DNA from: Ipomoea triloba
Lineage: Eukaryota; Streptophyta; Magnoliopsida; Solanales; Convolvulaceae
Length of the DNA: 64,000 nucleotides
Assembly: GCF_003576645.1 (NCBI RefSeq)
Contig: NC_044922.1
Location: forward strand, 17,913,721-17,977,720
Direction of reading: 5' to 3'
The notes under the pieces: generated by a model
Told to the model about the DNA's origin: nothing
Database searches by the model: none
What the model saw: the letters and a program-made list of their open reading frames with translations, nothing else
Program-made: the position numbers and the translations under genes
Shown: positions 48,336-58,106 of the stretch, one piece after another
Layout: each line of letters opens with the position of its first letter
Numbering within the stretch: position 1 is the first letter of the stretch

Positions 48336-50086
48336 GTGGGTAGAAACCGGAAGGCAGCCTTTGCTTATATTGAAGACAAGATTAAGCAGCGAATTGGGTC
48401 GTGGAATAAGAAGCGATTATCGCAGGCGGGAAAGGAGATCTTGTTGAAAAGTGTGGCTCAAGCAATGCCTACTTTCTCAATGAGTGTCTTTTTGCTACCT
48501 GATTCAATATGTCTGTCTATTGAGAGAGTGATGAACAGGTTTTGGTGGGGTTCGGGTTCTGAGAGAAGAATTCATTGGAAAGCATGGGATCGCTTATGCA
48601 AACCCAAGAAGTTTGGAGGGTTGGGTTTTAAAGATCTTCGTGCATTTAATTTGGCTATGTTGGGAAAGCAAGCCTAGCGTTTTCTAACTATGCCAGACTC
48701 TCTAGTAGCAAGAATATATAAGGCACGTTATTACCCCAAAACCTCTTTTATTGAGGCATCAATTGGTAGTTCTCCAAGTTTCTGTTGGCGTAGTATCATG
48801 GCTGCTCATGACCTTATTTGTAGCGGTGTGAGACGCAGGATTGGAGATGGGAAGACTATTCTAATTTCGGGCCACCCTTGGCTGCCTGACGATCCAACCC
48901 CAATGGTTCAAACACCAATGCTACCACACCTGAGGGGTTCAGTTGTGTCTGTTTTAATTGATATTGATAGTGGCTCATGGGACATCACTATTCTCAATGA
49001 CATTTTTAATCAGCACGATGTTCAGCGCATTAGCAGGGTGCCTATATCGCTATACTATGAGGATGGGTGGTTTTGGCATGATGACCCAAGGGGCATTTAT
49101 TCTGTGAAAAGTGGTTATAGGTCAGTCATGGGTGAATTCAATGGTATGGAGGGTGAATTTGGCAAATGGAACTCACTATGGAAAATAAAAGTACCCCCCA
49201 AGTGGAAAGCTTTTCTCTGGAGAGCCCTAATTGATTCCCTACCAGTCACCACTAACTTACTTATAAAGAGGGTAGATGTAGACCCAACATGTCCAAAGTG
49301 TGGTGTAGCTCATGAGAATGTTTTGCATGCATTGGTTTCGTGTGTTTATTCCGAATTAATTTGGCATGAACTCAACTTACCTACTGTACCATACGTGGGT
49401 GAGTCTTTTAGTGTGTGGTTCTCAACTGTTTTGCATGGATTTTCAGAAGAGGAAGTTGCATTGACGGTAGCTGCGTTATATTACACTTGGCGTGCACGGA
49501 ATTCAGCTGTTTGGGACGGCATCCTTCCACTGCCGAGGAAGGTGAAGTTCTCAGCAGAAGTTGCGCTGCAGGCATGGAAGGCTCTTCACTACGGCAGCTC
49601 ATCCACATCCGAGGCTGCGTCCATTACAGATGCCGCCTCGGATCACTCGCACACAGCGCGGCCAAATTGTTTCTTCGATGCTGGGTTCTGCGCATCCATG
49701 CTCAAGGCAACATATGGAGCAGTTCTACTCACAGCAAGGGGGAGTTTTTAGCAGCCTGTGCAGGGCCCCTGCCCGATTGCTATTCACCATTAATGGCGGA
49801 GGCGGAGGCATGCAAACTGGTTCTTCCTTGGCTGCGTGACAAGGGGCTGGCGTCGGTGGTGGTTCATACGAATTGCTCACAACTACGGTCACACCTTTTA
49901 CACGGTTATTCCATCCGCTCACATGCAGGTTATGCCATTCAGGCATGTAGGGCGTTTATTCAATTATTTCATAGTTGCGTTTTTCGTTTAGTTCCTAGAA
50001 CGGAAAACGTCATAGCACATACACTTGCCGCATCGACTTTTTTGCAGTTTAATTCCTTGTATTGGGACTCTGTCCCTCCTGACTAG
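48336..50086 (+). pseudogene. LINE polyprotein remnant: RT C-terminus, zf-RVT, RNase H
   Basis: The frame reads [15 protein letters not shown]..., the C-terminal part of a plant non-LTR reverse transcriptase, then the zinc-binding zf-RVT domain (VPPKWKAFLWRAL, CPKCG near 49294), then an RNase H domain (FFDAGF, AEAEACKLVLPWL, ENVIAHTLA). Three lesions: TAG at 48675-48677 in place of the expected Trp of GKQAWRF; a frameshift near 49735-49745 between LLTARG and SKGEFLAAC; and Asn in the RNase H motif VVVHTNCSQL where Asp is expected. The N-terminal endonuclease and most of RT are absent. The stop at 50084-50086 is supplied by the inserted hAT-like element. A dead copy. Confidence 0.88.
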
Positions 50087-51434
50087 GGATGGCAATTTCA
50101 ATCCGCCCCGCGGATATCCACCCGAATCCACCCCGCATGGGTCGGGTTTTTTTGGGTGATAGTGGGTGGTCGGGGTGGATCTTAAAAATGTAAACCCGCG
50201 GTGGGTCGGGTTGGATTCGGGTTTTATGTACAAAACCCGCCTAGCATCCCCACCCGACCCACCATGTGTGCATACATATATGTAATAGTAAAATAAGTAG
50301 TACTAGTATATAGTTAATTATAAAAGTTTCAATAACTTTGGGTAACTTTTTACTATTTTAATATCTAAACAACTAAATTTATTTTTAAAAAATTAACAAT
50401 TTAGTTATTATATTATAATAATATTTCTATTATTTTATGTTTTAGTGTAACTAATGAATTTTGTTGTTTAATTATGTGTAAGTAATTTTGATATTATTTT
50501 TTGAAAAAATAATAAGTTGATAAGTAGTGGGTACCCTAGTGGGCACCCACACCCGGTGGGGGTGGGGATGGATTCTAAAAAAGTCCACCCGATGCGGGTT
50601 GGGGGTGGGGGTGGGTGGAGAAAATGAAAGGTGGGTCGGGTGATGGATGTAGCTAGGGGTGGGCATTTCGGTCTTCGGTTCGGTTTTTTCGGTTTCGGTT
50701 TCGGTTTCGGTTTTAAAAAAAATTGAACCATTCGGTTTAACATTAGAGTTCGGTTCGGTTTCGGTTCGGTTTGAAACGGTTCGGTTTCGGTTCGGATTTA
50801 CTTCGGTTCGGTGTTCGGTTCGGTTTACGGCTCCCGAATTTTAACATTTCCTAGGAGACAAGGCGATCGGAGGTGCCGCGAGTTAGCGGGGCACCGTATT
50901 TACTATACATGAAACATCACATAACCCAAATCCAAAGTAATATTTAAATAATAAATACCACCATAACAAATTAACAATTCAAACAAATTAAAATAAAAAA
51001 ATAAAACTAGAAATTAAATTCCAAAACTGAAATGAATTTGGAAATTCATTCCAGTCATTCCAGTAACTGGAATGAATTTCCAAATTCATTCTTAGTTTTG
51101 AAATATATATATTACGTATTTATAAATAATATATAAATATATTTATTAATTAATATATATATATATATATTTATATTTATAATTATATATAATATATATT
51201 TATATTTAATTATAAAATATTTCGGTTTTTTCGGTTCGGTTCGGTTTTCTCGGTTCGGTTCGGTTTTTAACCGAACCGTTCGGTTCTTCTAAAACATGAA
51301 CCGATCGGTTTTTCGGTTCGGTTTAAAACCGAAACGGACATCTTCAGTTCGGTTCGGTTCGGGTAACCCGAACCGTTTTGCCCACCCCTAGATGTAGCCC
51401 TCCCCGATCCACACCCGACCCATTGTCATCCCTA
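50084..51434. mobile_element. Non-autonomous hAT-like element in LINE 3' region
   Basis: Inverted ends TAGGGATGGCAAT / ATTGTCATCCCTA (one mismatch in 13) and an exact 8-bp duplication CTCCTGAC (50076-50083, 51435-51442). Subterminal CCACCCGAATCCACCCCGC is typical of plant hAT MITEs. No transposase. It is itself split by another element at 50654. Confidence 0.9.
50654..51390. mobile_element. Second non-autonomous hAT-like element nested inside the first
   Basis: Perfect 12-bp inverted ends TAGGGGTGGGCA / TGCCCACCCCTA and an exact 8-bp duplication GATGTAGC (50646-50653, 51391-51398). Subterminal regions are long runs of TTCGGTTCGG (left and right, inverted), a well-known plant hAT MITE look. 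The interior is AT-rich with a TCCAGTCATTCCAGTAACTGGA palindromic area near 51048-51075 and TA-rich sequence; no gene. Confidence 0.92.
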
Positions 51435-51503
51435 CTCCTGACTCTATTTCTGCTTTGCTGCATTAATCAAATTATTCCTTTGATTTCAAAAAAAAATTAA
51501 AAA

Positions 51504-52094
51504 AAATAAAAACTAAATATTTTAATTAAAAAAAAAAATCCACCAAACCCCTTCGACTTTGCCAGAGACAAAGAACTCTTATTCGTCTTAGGTCGGAGAC
51601 GATGAAACCTCTCTCATTTAAGAGTTAATTTCATCGGAAGTCCCTTGTCTTTGGTGGCGATTCCATATTTAGTTTAACACTATTGTTTTTGTCATTTAAC
51701 ATTCAGACTATTATGTTTTGGACACTTTTTGTCGTTCTGATGATTTTTCTAGTGAGATCTTATTTTTCACAAGGGTATTTTTATCTATTTAATTTTTATT
51801 TTTTAATTTTTCACCAATTTACTTTTTTTTTTTTTTTCTTCAGCTGGTTCTTTCTCTCATGGTTTCAGACCTCCCCGAATCAACAAATCCCTACAATCTC
51901 CTTCATATCTTTCACCATCCTCTTTCACTATCTAGCCTGCCGTTATATTCCAACCTTTGCCTGCTACCAAGTAACATGCATGCATATATTATAGATATAA
52001 TAACGTATGTAATTGAGGCTAGCAGAGCAGCTAGCTTAGCTTTCATATTTTTATTCAGATGAGATGAGATGAATAATGAAATTGTGTGGATATA
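51504..52094 (+). repeat. Duplicated spacer block, copy 2, right part
   Basis: Resumes at the LINE target duplication and matches 39320-39897 nearly base for base (CCACCAAACCCCTTCG, TATGTTTTGGACACTTTT, CTCCCCGAATCAACAAATCC, GAGGCTAGCAGAGCAGCTAG). Confidence 0.85.
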
Positions 52095-52187
52095 TAGCTT
52101 GGAGCATGGGTTTTGTTAGGCAAAGAAAAAGAATAATTGCATGCAATATGGGAGATAAAATGGTAGCAATCATGAATGAGTACAATA
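52095..52187 (+). pseudogene. Fragment of SEO gene exon 8
   Basis: TTGGAGCATGGGTTTTGTTAGGCAAAG-AAAAGAATAATTGCATG...GGAGA-AAAATG...ATGAATGAGTA parallels 61752-61836 in the SEO gene (there ...SWTLLSKGKRIIACDMGDKM). The rest of an SEO copy is deleted around it. It marks where a second SEO gene once stood behind the chimeric NLR. Confidence 0.7.
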
Positions 52188-52435
52188 AAAGTAAAAACAA
52201 GTTTTGGGAACCAGATATTAAGGCAATACCAACGAAAGAATAAGCATTATAAGGTACCAAAACTCCCGAAGAGATTTTCCTTTCAGCTTTTAATAATGCA
52301 CTGAGTCCAAAAAAAAACTTAGAGATTCCACATCTAAACAGAGTTCTTGATCTGGAAAAGAGAGCAAACTCTTATTAGGCAAAAAAATAGCTTATTGAAT
52401 TATAAAATACCTTATTATATTTCGACGATGATCCT
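52188..52435. other. Unassigned sequence between SEO fragment and gag remnant
   Basis: No frame or repeat recognised; may be the 3' side of the copia remnant that follows on the minus strand. Confidence 0.35.
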
Positions 52436-53050
52436 TCAATGTAGATTCTCTAATCCAATCCCTTTATCTTCCACTAGTTCCCGAGAACCATTTTTCCCTT
52501 GCGCTGCGTGTGGTATAAATTGAGATATAAAATCTGCTTTCCTGACCCAAACTTGTTTTACAAATGGTGCAATGCGCTTGTGAGTGTATTTCTCGGCCCT
52601 TTGATCCTTGTAAAAGTAGTAGCACTCTGGTCTGGTGTGTCCTCGAATCCTGTAATAATAACAAATAGGATTATAAGGCTTATAGGCATGTTTATATTTC
52701 ATTACCATATTATGACGGTGCCTCGCTGAACTCGTTTGCCTTGTTGTACTGGTTTCTGGAACATCTTTTGGACCTGGTCCAGTTGCTCTGACAAAGACGG
52801 GTTTATCTTTGTTTTGGCCACCGGTGAAGCCAATACCAAACTTTGTAGTTGATTGCCTCTCTGTGTCAAGAATTTGATCTAGAGTTGAAGCCGTATCCAT
52901 CATCTGAATATGCTTCTTGAGAGTGGTCAATGCTTGTTTCATCATTTTAACTTCCTGTTTCAGTTTCTCCGCTTGCTCAGTGGCAGTTTCAATTACCTGT
53001 TTAAGCTTCTTCTCTGTCTCAGAAGCAGTTTTAAGTAGTACATCTTTGTC
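52436..53050 (-). pseudogene. Degenerate Ty1/copia gag fragment
   Basis: The minus-strand frame (open 52436-52945, continuing degenerate to ~53050) shows a coiled-coil-like lead (KQEVKMMKQALTTLKKH), then TASTLDQILDTERQ...GIGFTG, a zinc-knuckle-like ICYYYRIRGHTRPEC whose second Cys has become Tyr, and KQVWVRKADF. This order is typical of SIRE-type copia gag just before pol. No protease, integrase or RT follows, so it is a fragment. Confidence 0.65.
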
Positions 53051-54142
53051 AACTAGTTGAAGTCAATGCTGCGTTATGTGTCTATGTAATTTCTTCTTCT
53101 TTTCCTGTCCTGCCCATCCATACTAATTCCAAGAATACGACAATGTATATAAATATAAATATAAATACCACAATTGCGACGCTTGTGCGGTGTTCGTGCG
53201 ACATTCGTGCGGTGTCTGTGCAATGTTGATAGCATCACATACTTGGTGTTTTTGGGCTCCTACAAAATTTGGGTTTAAGGAGAGAGGTGAACCCAAGACT
53301 ACTTGGTGCAAAACAAAAATCATACCAGCTAAGCTATAGTCACTATTGTCATTGCTTACGTGCAGTAAGTATTAAACGCAAAGGCTCAACATGCATTCAG
53401 TTCTCAAGTTCCCAAAAGGTGATGACTCATGCTGCTAGCAATCAAACACGCGTCCTCTATGCTGACTAAGGCTTTTAAGAGCTTGACACACCAATTCAGC
53501 TAGCCAAGACATTTGTCCATCTTCAGTATAAATGATATTACTTTATTCCCATGCTGAACCTATAAATACCTCCACACCCTTTGTAGAAATTAAATCATCC
53601 GATCAGAATTGAATACAAGAGATGAATTCTCCCTTCTCCTTAGTACCATTATACTGCTGATCTTACTATTACTATTATCATTTTATCATTAGTATTATTA
53701 TTATCATTATATTAGTATTATAAATACTATAGTCCCGATCAAATTCATAACAAATTATATTAATTCTCATACATGATATATATTTTCCCTCCCAAAAGGG
53801 GTGAAAGAGAAGCAGATGGTGACTGGATGAGGGCAGCATTGGCCCATTTTTTATTTCTCTTTCCTTTTCTCTTTCCTTTTCTCTCTCACACAGTCACACT
53901 CCACAATTTGCAACGCATGTCTCATCACACAAAAAATATACAACGCATATCTCATCAGACAAAAAATATACAACCCTAAACTTATTAGGCCTTCTCCAAA
54001 GAGGCACCAAATGCCATTTTGGTTGGAATTTTGTTGCAAACTTATTGCCCCCACACGCAATTTCCCTACGTCTACGTCAGTTCTTGGGATCTTTAAGTCC
54101 TTCCAACGCGCGAAAAAAAAAAAAAAAATCGTCTACGTCAAT
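53051..54142. other. Intergenic, low-information
   Basis: No supported gene. Contains a short GTGCGGTGTTCGTGCGAC-like direct repeat at ~53185-53220, an ATT/ATC triplet-rich tract at ~53655-53730, CTTTTCTCTTTCC repeats at ~53860-53885, and two ACAACGCAT-TCTCATCA-AC repeats at ~53910-53970. Confidence 0.5.
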
Positions 54143-54145
54143 TTA

Positions 54146-54575
54146 GGGTGTGTTTGAAAAGTAGAAAAATGATTTCTGGAAAATGAGTCATTTTTTGGAA
54201 AACAGTTTCATTTCCGGTATTTGGGTTATATTCTGGAAAATTGTCTTTATGTGTTTGGTTCATTTTCTGGAAAATGAATTAAATTGTATAATTTTACATT
54301 TTAATTATTTTTTTAAAATATAAAATAATAATAATAATATTTCTTTTAAAAAGTAACATATGTGATTAGTTTGGCCAAAAAAATTGTTGAAGCCAACAAG
54401 TCCGGAAAATGACTTCCGAAAAAAAAATCCGGAAGTCATTTTCCGAAAAAATGACCTCATTTTTCTTGGTCAACGGAAATTGTTTTCCGTTGACTGCATC
54501 TTCTAGGCACGGCCAAACACCAAAAGCCCGAAAAATAATTTCCAGAAATCATTTTTCGGGCTACCAAACACACCC
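54146..54575. mobile_element. PIF/Harbinger-like MITE, 430 bp
   Basis: Ends GGGTGTGTTTG / CAAACACACCC, extended inverted similarity to ~37 bp (AAAAATGATTTCTGGAAA on both sides), and a 3-bp TTA duplication (54143-54145, 54576-54578). The interior is a near-palindrome of TTCCGG/CCGGAA motifs. A paralogous uninserted site lies at 54638-54690. Confidence 0.85.
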
Positions 54576-54578
54576 TTA

Positions 54579-54985
54579 GTATTCATTTAATTTATATGGG
54601 ACAGCGTCCAACAACAACCTCCAACACACAAAAAAATGTCTACGTCAATTTACTATTCATTTATATCGGACAATGCCCAACAACTTTTCCAAAAAGAAAA
54701 TACTATGTAATTTCATTTTCTACTCTCAATTTTCTCTAACATATAAAATCTTGAGGTAGATAATTGTATTGAGATCCACATGAAAAAAATAACTTATTAG
54801 AATCCGTCACATCAGGAAGTAAAATTGAGAGAGTAAAATTTAGGAATACATGTATTAGAACTCTTTCCAAAACTGACAACACTCACAACCAGCTTGGGTT
54901 TGGAGATTTGAAGAAAAAAGTTGCTAAACCACCTGAGTTTCGCATGTATGGCTGTGTTGTTATGTCTGCCAATGTTAGTCATGAC
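54579..54985. other. Spacer with a paralogous copy of the MITE target
   Basis: GTCTACGTCAATTTACTATTCATTTATAT at 54638 on repeats the sequence that brackets the MITE (54131-54145 + 54579 on), including ...CCAACAAC after it. Downstream to 54985 nothing is recognised. Confidence 0.6.
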
Positions 54986-55104
54986 TTTCAATTTTTTGAA
55001 AATAAATAAATCCGTACTAAATCGTTGCTTTTCCGTCGCTAAATTAGCAACAGAATGAATCCGTCGCTAAATTCGACGTTATTTTCACGTTTTTTTTTTG
55101 TAGT
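54986..55104. mobile_element. CACTA-like transposon terminus
   Basis: Repeated CCGTCGCTAAATT motifs followed by TTTTTTTTTGTAGTG, the complement of CACTACAAAAAAAA, look like the right end of a CACTA/En-Spm element or its MITE. No matching left end is found, so extent is uncertain. Confidence 0.45.
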
Positions 55105-55182
55105 GGAAGAATAGAAGGAAAAACAATACAACACATACCAATGATTTTGACCAAGCATTTAAGGATTACTAAGATATACTAA

Positions 55183-55483
55183 GGGTGTGTTTGGTTGGGG
55201 GGTTTAGGCATAAGGTATGGGTATCAAAGTGATTGTTAGTGTTTGGTTGATAGGTTTTGTGAATGCTACTATGGGTTTGGAATACCCCATTAATGGCAAA
55301 ACCTATACCCTTATTAAATAAGGGTTTCATCTTCCTTCATCATTTCTTCCTCAACTATTAATAATCATTCCCATTCCACCCAACTACCAAACATGCTAAA
55401 TACTTTCACCAAAACCCATTACCCTTACCAAGTATTTGATACCCATTCCGATTCCGATTCCCATGTGCGAACCAAACGCACCC
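55183..55483. mobile_element. PIF/Harbinger-like MITE, 301 bp
   Basis: Ends GGGTGTGTTTGGTT / AACCAAACGCACCC (one mismatch in 14) with a TAA duplication (55180-55182, 55484-55486). Inside, GGTATGGGTATCAAA and TTTGATACCCATTCC are inverted counterparts. No gene. Confidence 0.85.
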
Positions 55484-56204
55484 TAAGTTTTCCTCTTTTT
55501 TTCTTTTTTTTTTTTTCAAAAAAAAATAAAACAAAAATTGTCCCCCCTTTTTTCAAATCAACACCCTTGTTGTGTTCTCAATTACCCATTTAATTTGGAT
55601 AAAATCTGAGAGACTATGTCTTACCCTCAATAATACCACAACATGCATGTATAAATTTGTCACGTCCTCATGTTGTCATTGCATTGCATTCAAGAATTGA
55701 GCAAATATAATGAGAAATTAAATAGTATAATATTAATACAAATCTAACATAATCAAACTTCTGAAAATTAAGATCAGATGATGAATCTTCTAATAAAGAT
55801 TCAGAGGAAGAAGAAGCAGATGAACATGGAAAATCTTAGACTGGGAACATATTACATATATATATATATATATATATATACAGAGATTAAGGCTTTGTCT
55901 GCACGGACAACTCAATTGATTTTAAATGGTAAATTGTAGGCAGTGACACGTGGGCTGCTAGTCATGGTTGTTCCAGTACGCGAGTTTCACTCAATGTGAT
56001 CAACTCTTTGTAGGCAACCTAATATGCACTAGCCCTCTCACCTATTGAGCCGTTGAGTCGTCCTGATTTATTCTTTTTATCTTATCTGGTTAGAGTGTGG
56101 GTTAGTGGGCAAGAGGGGTTAAGGCTTTGAATTTTGTTATATATATGTTGATGAAATTACTTTAGCTCAGATGAATTCAATTAAGTGACATCTGTCATGT
56201 CATT
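55484..56204. other. Intergenic with (TA)n microsatellite
   Basis: T-rich start, a (TA)n run at ~55854-55880, otherwise no supported gene. Confidence 0.5.
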
Positions 56205-56211
56205 CTTGAAA

Positions 56212-56465
56212 TGTTGTTGTCCGACTTTGAGTTAATTAAGTGGAAGTCCTATATGTTATTATTGTCCGACTTTGAGTTAATTAAGTGGAAGTCCTATATG
56301 TTATTATTGTCCGACTTTGAGTTAATTAAGTGGAAGTCCTATATGTTATTATTGTCCGACTTTGAGTTAATTGAGTGGAAGTCCTATATGAAATTACAAA
56401 TGTTTGAGTTAATTGAGTGGAAGTCCTATATGAAATTACAAATGTTGTTGTCGGACTTTGAGTTA
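56212..56465 (+). repeat. 45-bp tandem repeat, ~5-6 units
   Basis: TCCGACTTTGAGTTAATT starts at 56220, 56265, 56310 and 56355 (exact 45-bp steps), each with AAGTGGAAGTCCTATATG; two shorter 42-bp-type variants follow. Because 45 is divisible by 3 a 15-residue repeat peptide stays open in one frame, but there is no other sign of coding. Confidence 0.9.
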
Positions 56466-56817
56466 TTATTACTCGTATTTCTTATGTCCTATATGTTGTA
56501 TATATAATATAATCTCAGTGGAAGTCTCAATTGAAGTCATATAATCTCAGCCGAAGTCTCTTCGACTGAGATTATATTCATATATATAGCGTATAGGACA
56601 GGAGAAATACCAGTAATAATATACTATACAGGTGAACGGACAATTTTACCTATTCATTTGACCTCAATTTAACCAAAATTTGACGAAAGGACTAACATTG
56701 GAAAGAATTTGAAAGTCAAGGGACTTAAATTGTCCAAATTAAAAGTCGGGGACTAATTTTAGAAAATTAACATAGTCGGAGGACCATTGTTGGAATTAAC
56801 TCTTTATTTTTAGTGTT
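56466..56817. other. Inserted-looking noncoding sequence
   Basis: Contains inverted TCTCAGTGGAAGTCTC / GAAGTCTCTTCGACTGAG motifs at ~56511-56572 and ends GGAATTAACTC, which resembles the right end of the MULE-like MITE at 60026-60434. No left end identified. Confidence 0.4.
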
Positions 56818-58106
56818 CATGCAAGAATTGAAGTGGTTTGGGACAACACCTATGCTCGAGGTATGAAGTTCAACTAACTGAATTTGCGCTGCACTTTTTA
56901 TTTGTAATGTATTAGTTATCAAGAATCAATTGAGCAAATTGTCATTTTGATCCACTGAGTATAGGAGTACTGTTAATTGCAATCCACGATTTTCAAAAGT
57001 GTTAATTGAATACCTTGACTATTCAATTTTTATCAATTTTGGTCACTCCGGCCAAATTGGCAGCCAAATTTTGCCGGAATAACTTAATTACCCAATTGCT
57101 TAATCTAAGGGGCAAAATAGTCTTTTCCATTGTGCCCTAATTAACCAAACCCAAACCGGTATATGCGTGCCACCAAAGTAATATGAAATCTTCACTAGCT
57201 TAGCTAGCTTAACTAGTACAATTGAATCTATATGTGTCACACTTTTTATTTATAGTAGTGTATTAGTTATCAAGAAAATCTCAAGAACACGATGTATAGA
57301 AGAGTGGAGTTGAGGGAAAGTAGAAAAATTCATGTAAAGTGTTTGCATATTTAATTTGGGCCAGGCCACAAAATCAATATTATTACAATGCTTTACTTCA
57401 TCACTGAGTATGTTCTCCGGCCTTTAATTTAGATCAGATATATAAAGCTATTTCTATACTACATCTTTAACTCTTTTACCATTGCTCTTTTAATTACTTC
57501 ATTTTGTTGTTCAAATCTCCAAAAAGCTTAGCTATTAAATTGGTAGGCCAGACAAAATAAATCTGTATCTAATGAATAAAGTAAGAAAAAATAATGGCAA
57601 GGAAAGAGATGCGAAATTTTTCAAAAAAAAAAAAAAAAAAACTTTCCTTCAACATCCTTGTTATTCTACTTTACTTTTGTGTTTTGGAAGAAAGAACACA
57701 TGCTTCTCACACAATCCAACAAAAAAAAATACTTTCCTTTAACATCCTTGTTATTCTACTTAACTTTTGTGTTTTGGAAGAAAGAACACATGCTTCTCAC
57801 ATAATCCAACAAAAAAAAAATACTTTCCTTTAACATCCTTGTTATTCAACTTTACTTTTGTGTTTTGGAAAAAACAACACATGCTTCTCACATAATCCAA
57901 AAATGAAAATCCAAAAATTATATTCCTTCACTTTGGTCCTTTCCCTTACAGTGAAGCAAACTCAATTAATTCTTCTACAAGATTTTTAATTCCTATATTA
58001 TATAAGAGCTACATTGTCACGACCAGAACCAACCCAAGTAAACCTTAAGTATTCCCTTTTTCAAAGAGCCAATTTACCTCTTCTTATCTTACCTGGCCTA
58101 CAAGAC
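56818..58106 (+). repeat. SEO upstream region (duplicated block copy 3) with insertions
   Basis: 56818-56935 and 57236-57420 match 38620-38800, split by ~300 bp of foreign sequence (56936-57235; starts GTCATTTTGATCCACTGAG). 57641-57900 is a three-fold ~90-bp tandem (ACTTTCCTT at 57641, 57731, 57822) of the motif seen once at 38850-38935. A TATA-like TATTATATAAGAG is at ~57995, ~110 bp before the SEO start codon. Confidence 0.7.
57994..58006 (+). promoter_or_regulatory. Candidate TATA box of the SEO gene
   Basis: TATATTATATAAG about 105 bp upstream of the chosen ATG; the nearest well-formed TATA motif in the right orientation. Inference. Confidence 0.4.

Larger units (their letters stand above)
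48325..51503 (+). mobile_element. 5'-truncated LINE with nested insertions
   Basis: Flanked by a 16-bp direct repeat AAATAAAAACTAAATA (48309-48324 and 51504-51519) and ending in an A-rich tail (TTGATTTCAAAAAAAAATT), both signatures of target-primed reverse transcription. It starts in the middle of the reverse transcriptase. Without the nested 1351-bp hAT-like element it is about 1.8 kb. The uninserted site exists in the paralogous block at ~39313-39350. Confidence 0.9.

Noticed and set aside
50468..50844. Pro/Thr-rich and Gly/Phe/Val-rich frames
   Set aside because: They translate the GGTGGGG and TTCGGTTCGG subterminal repeats of hAT-like elements.
57594..57833. 79-codon frame with repeated LSFNILVILL
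   Set aside because: Product of the 90-bp tandem repeat in the SEO upstream region.
58014..58106. Starting the SEO protein at 58014
   Set aside because: That position is TTG, not ATG; the first ATG in frame, 58107, matches the family N-terminus.
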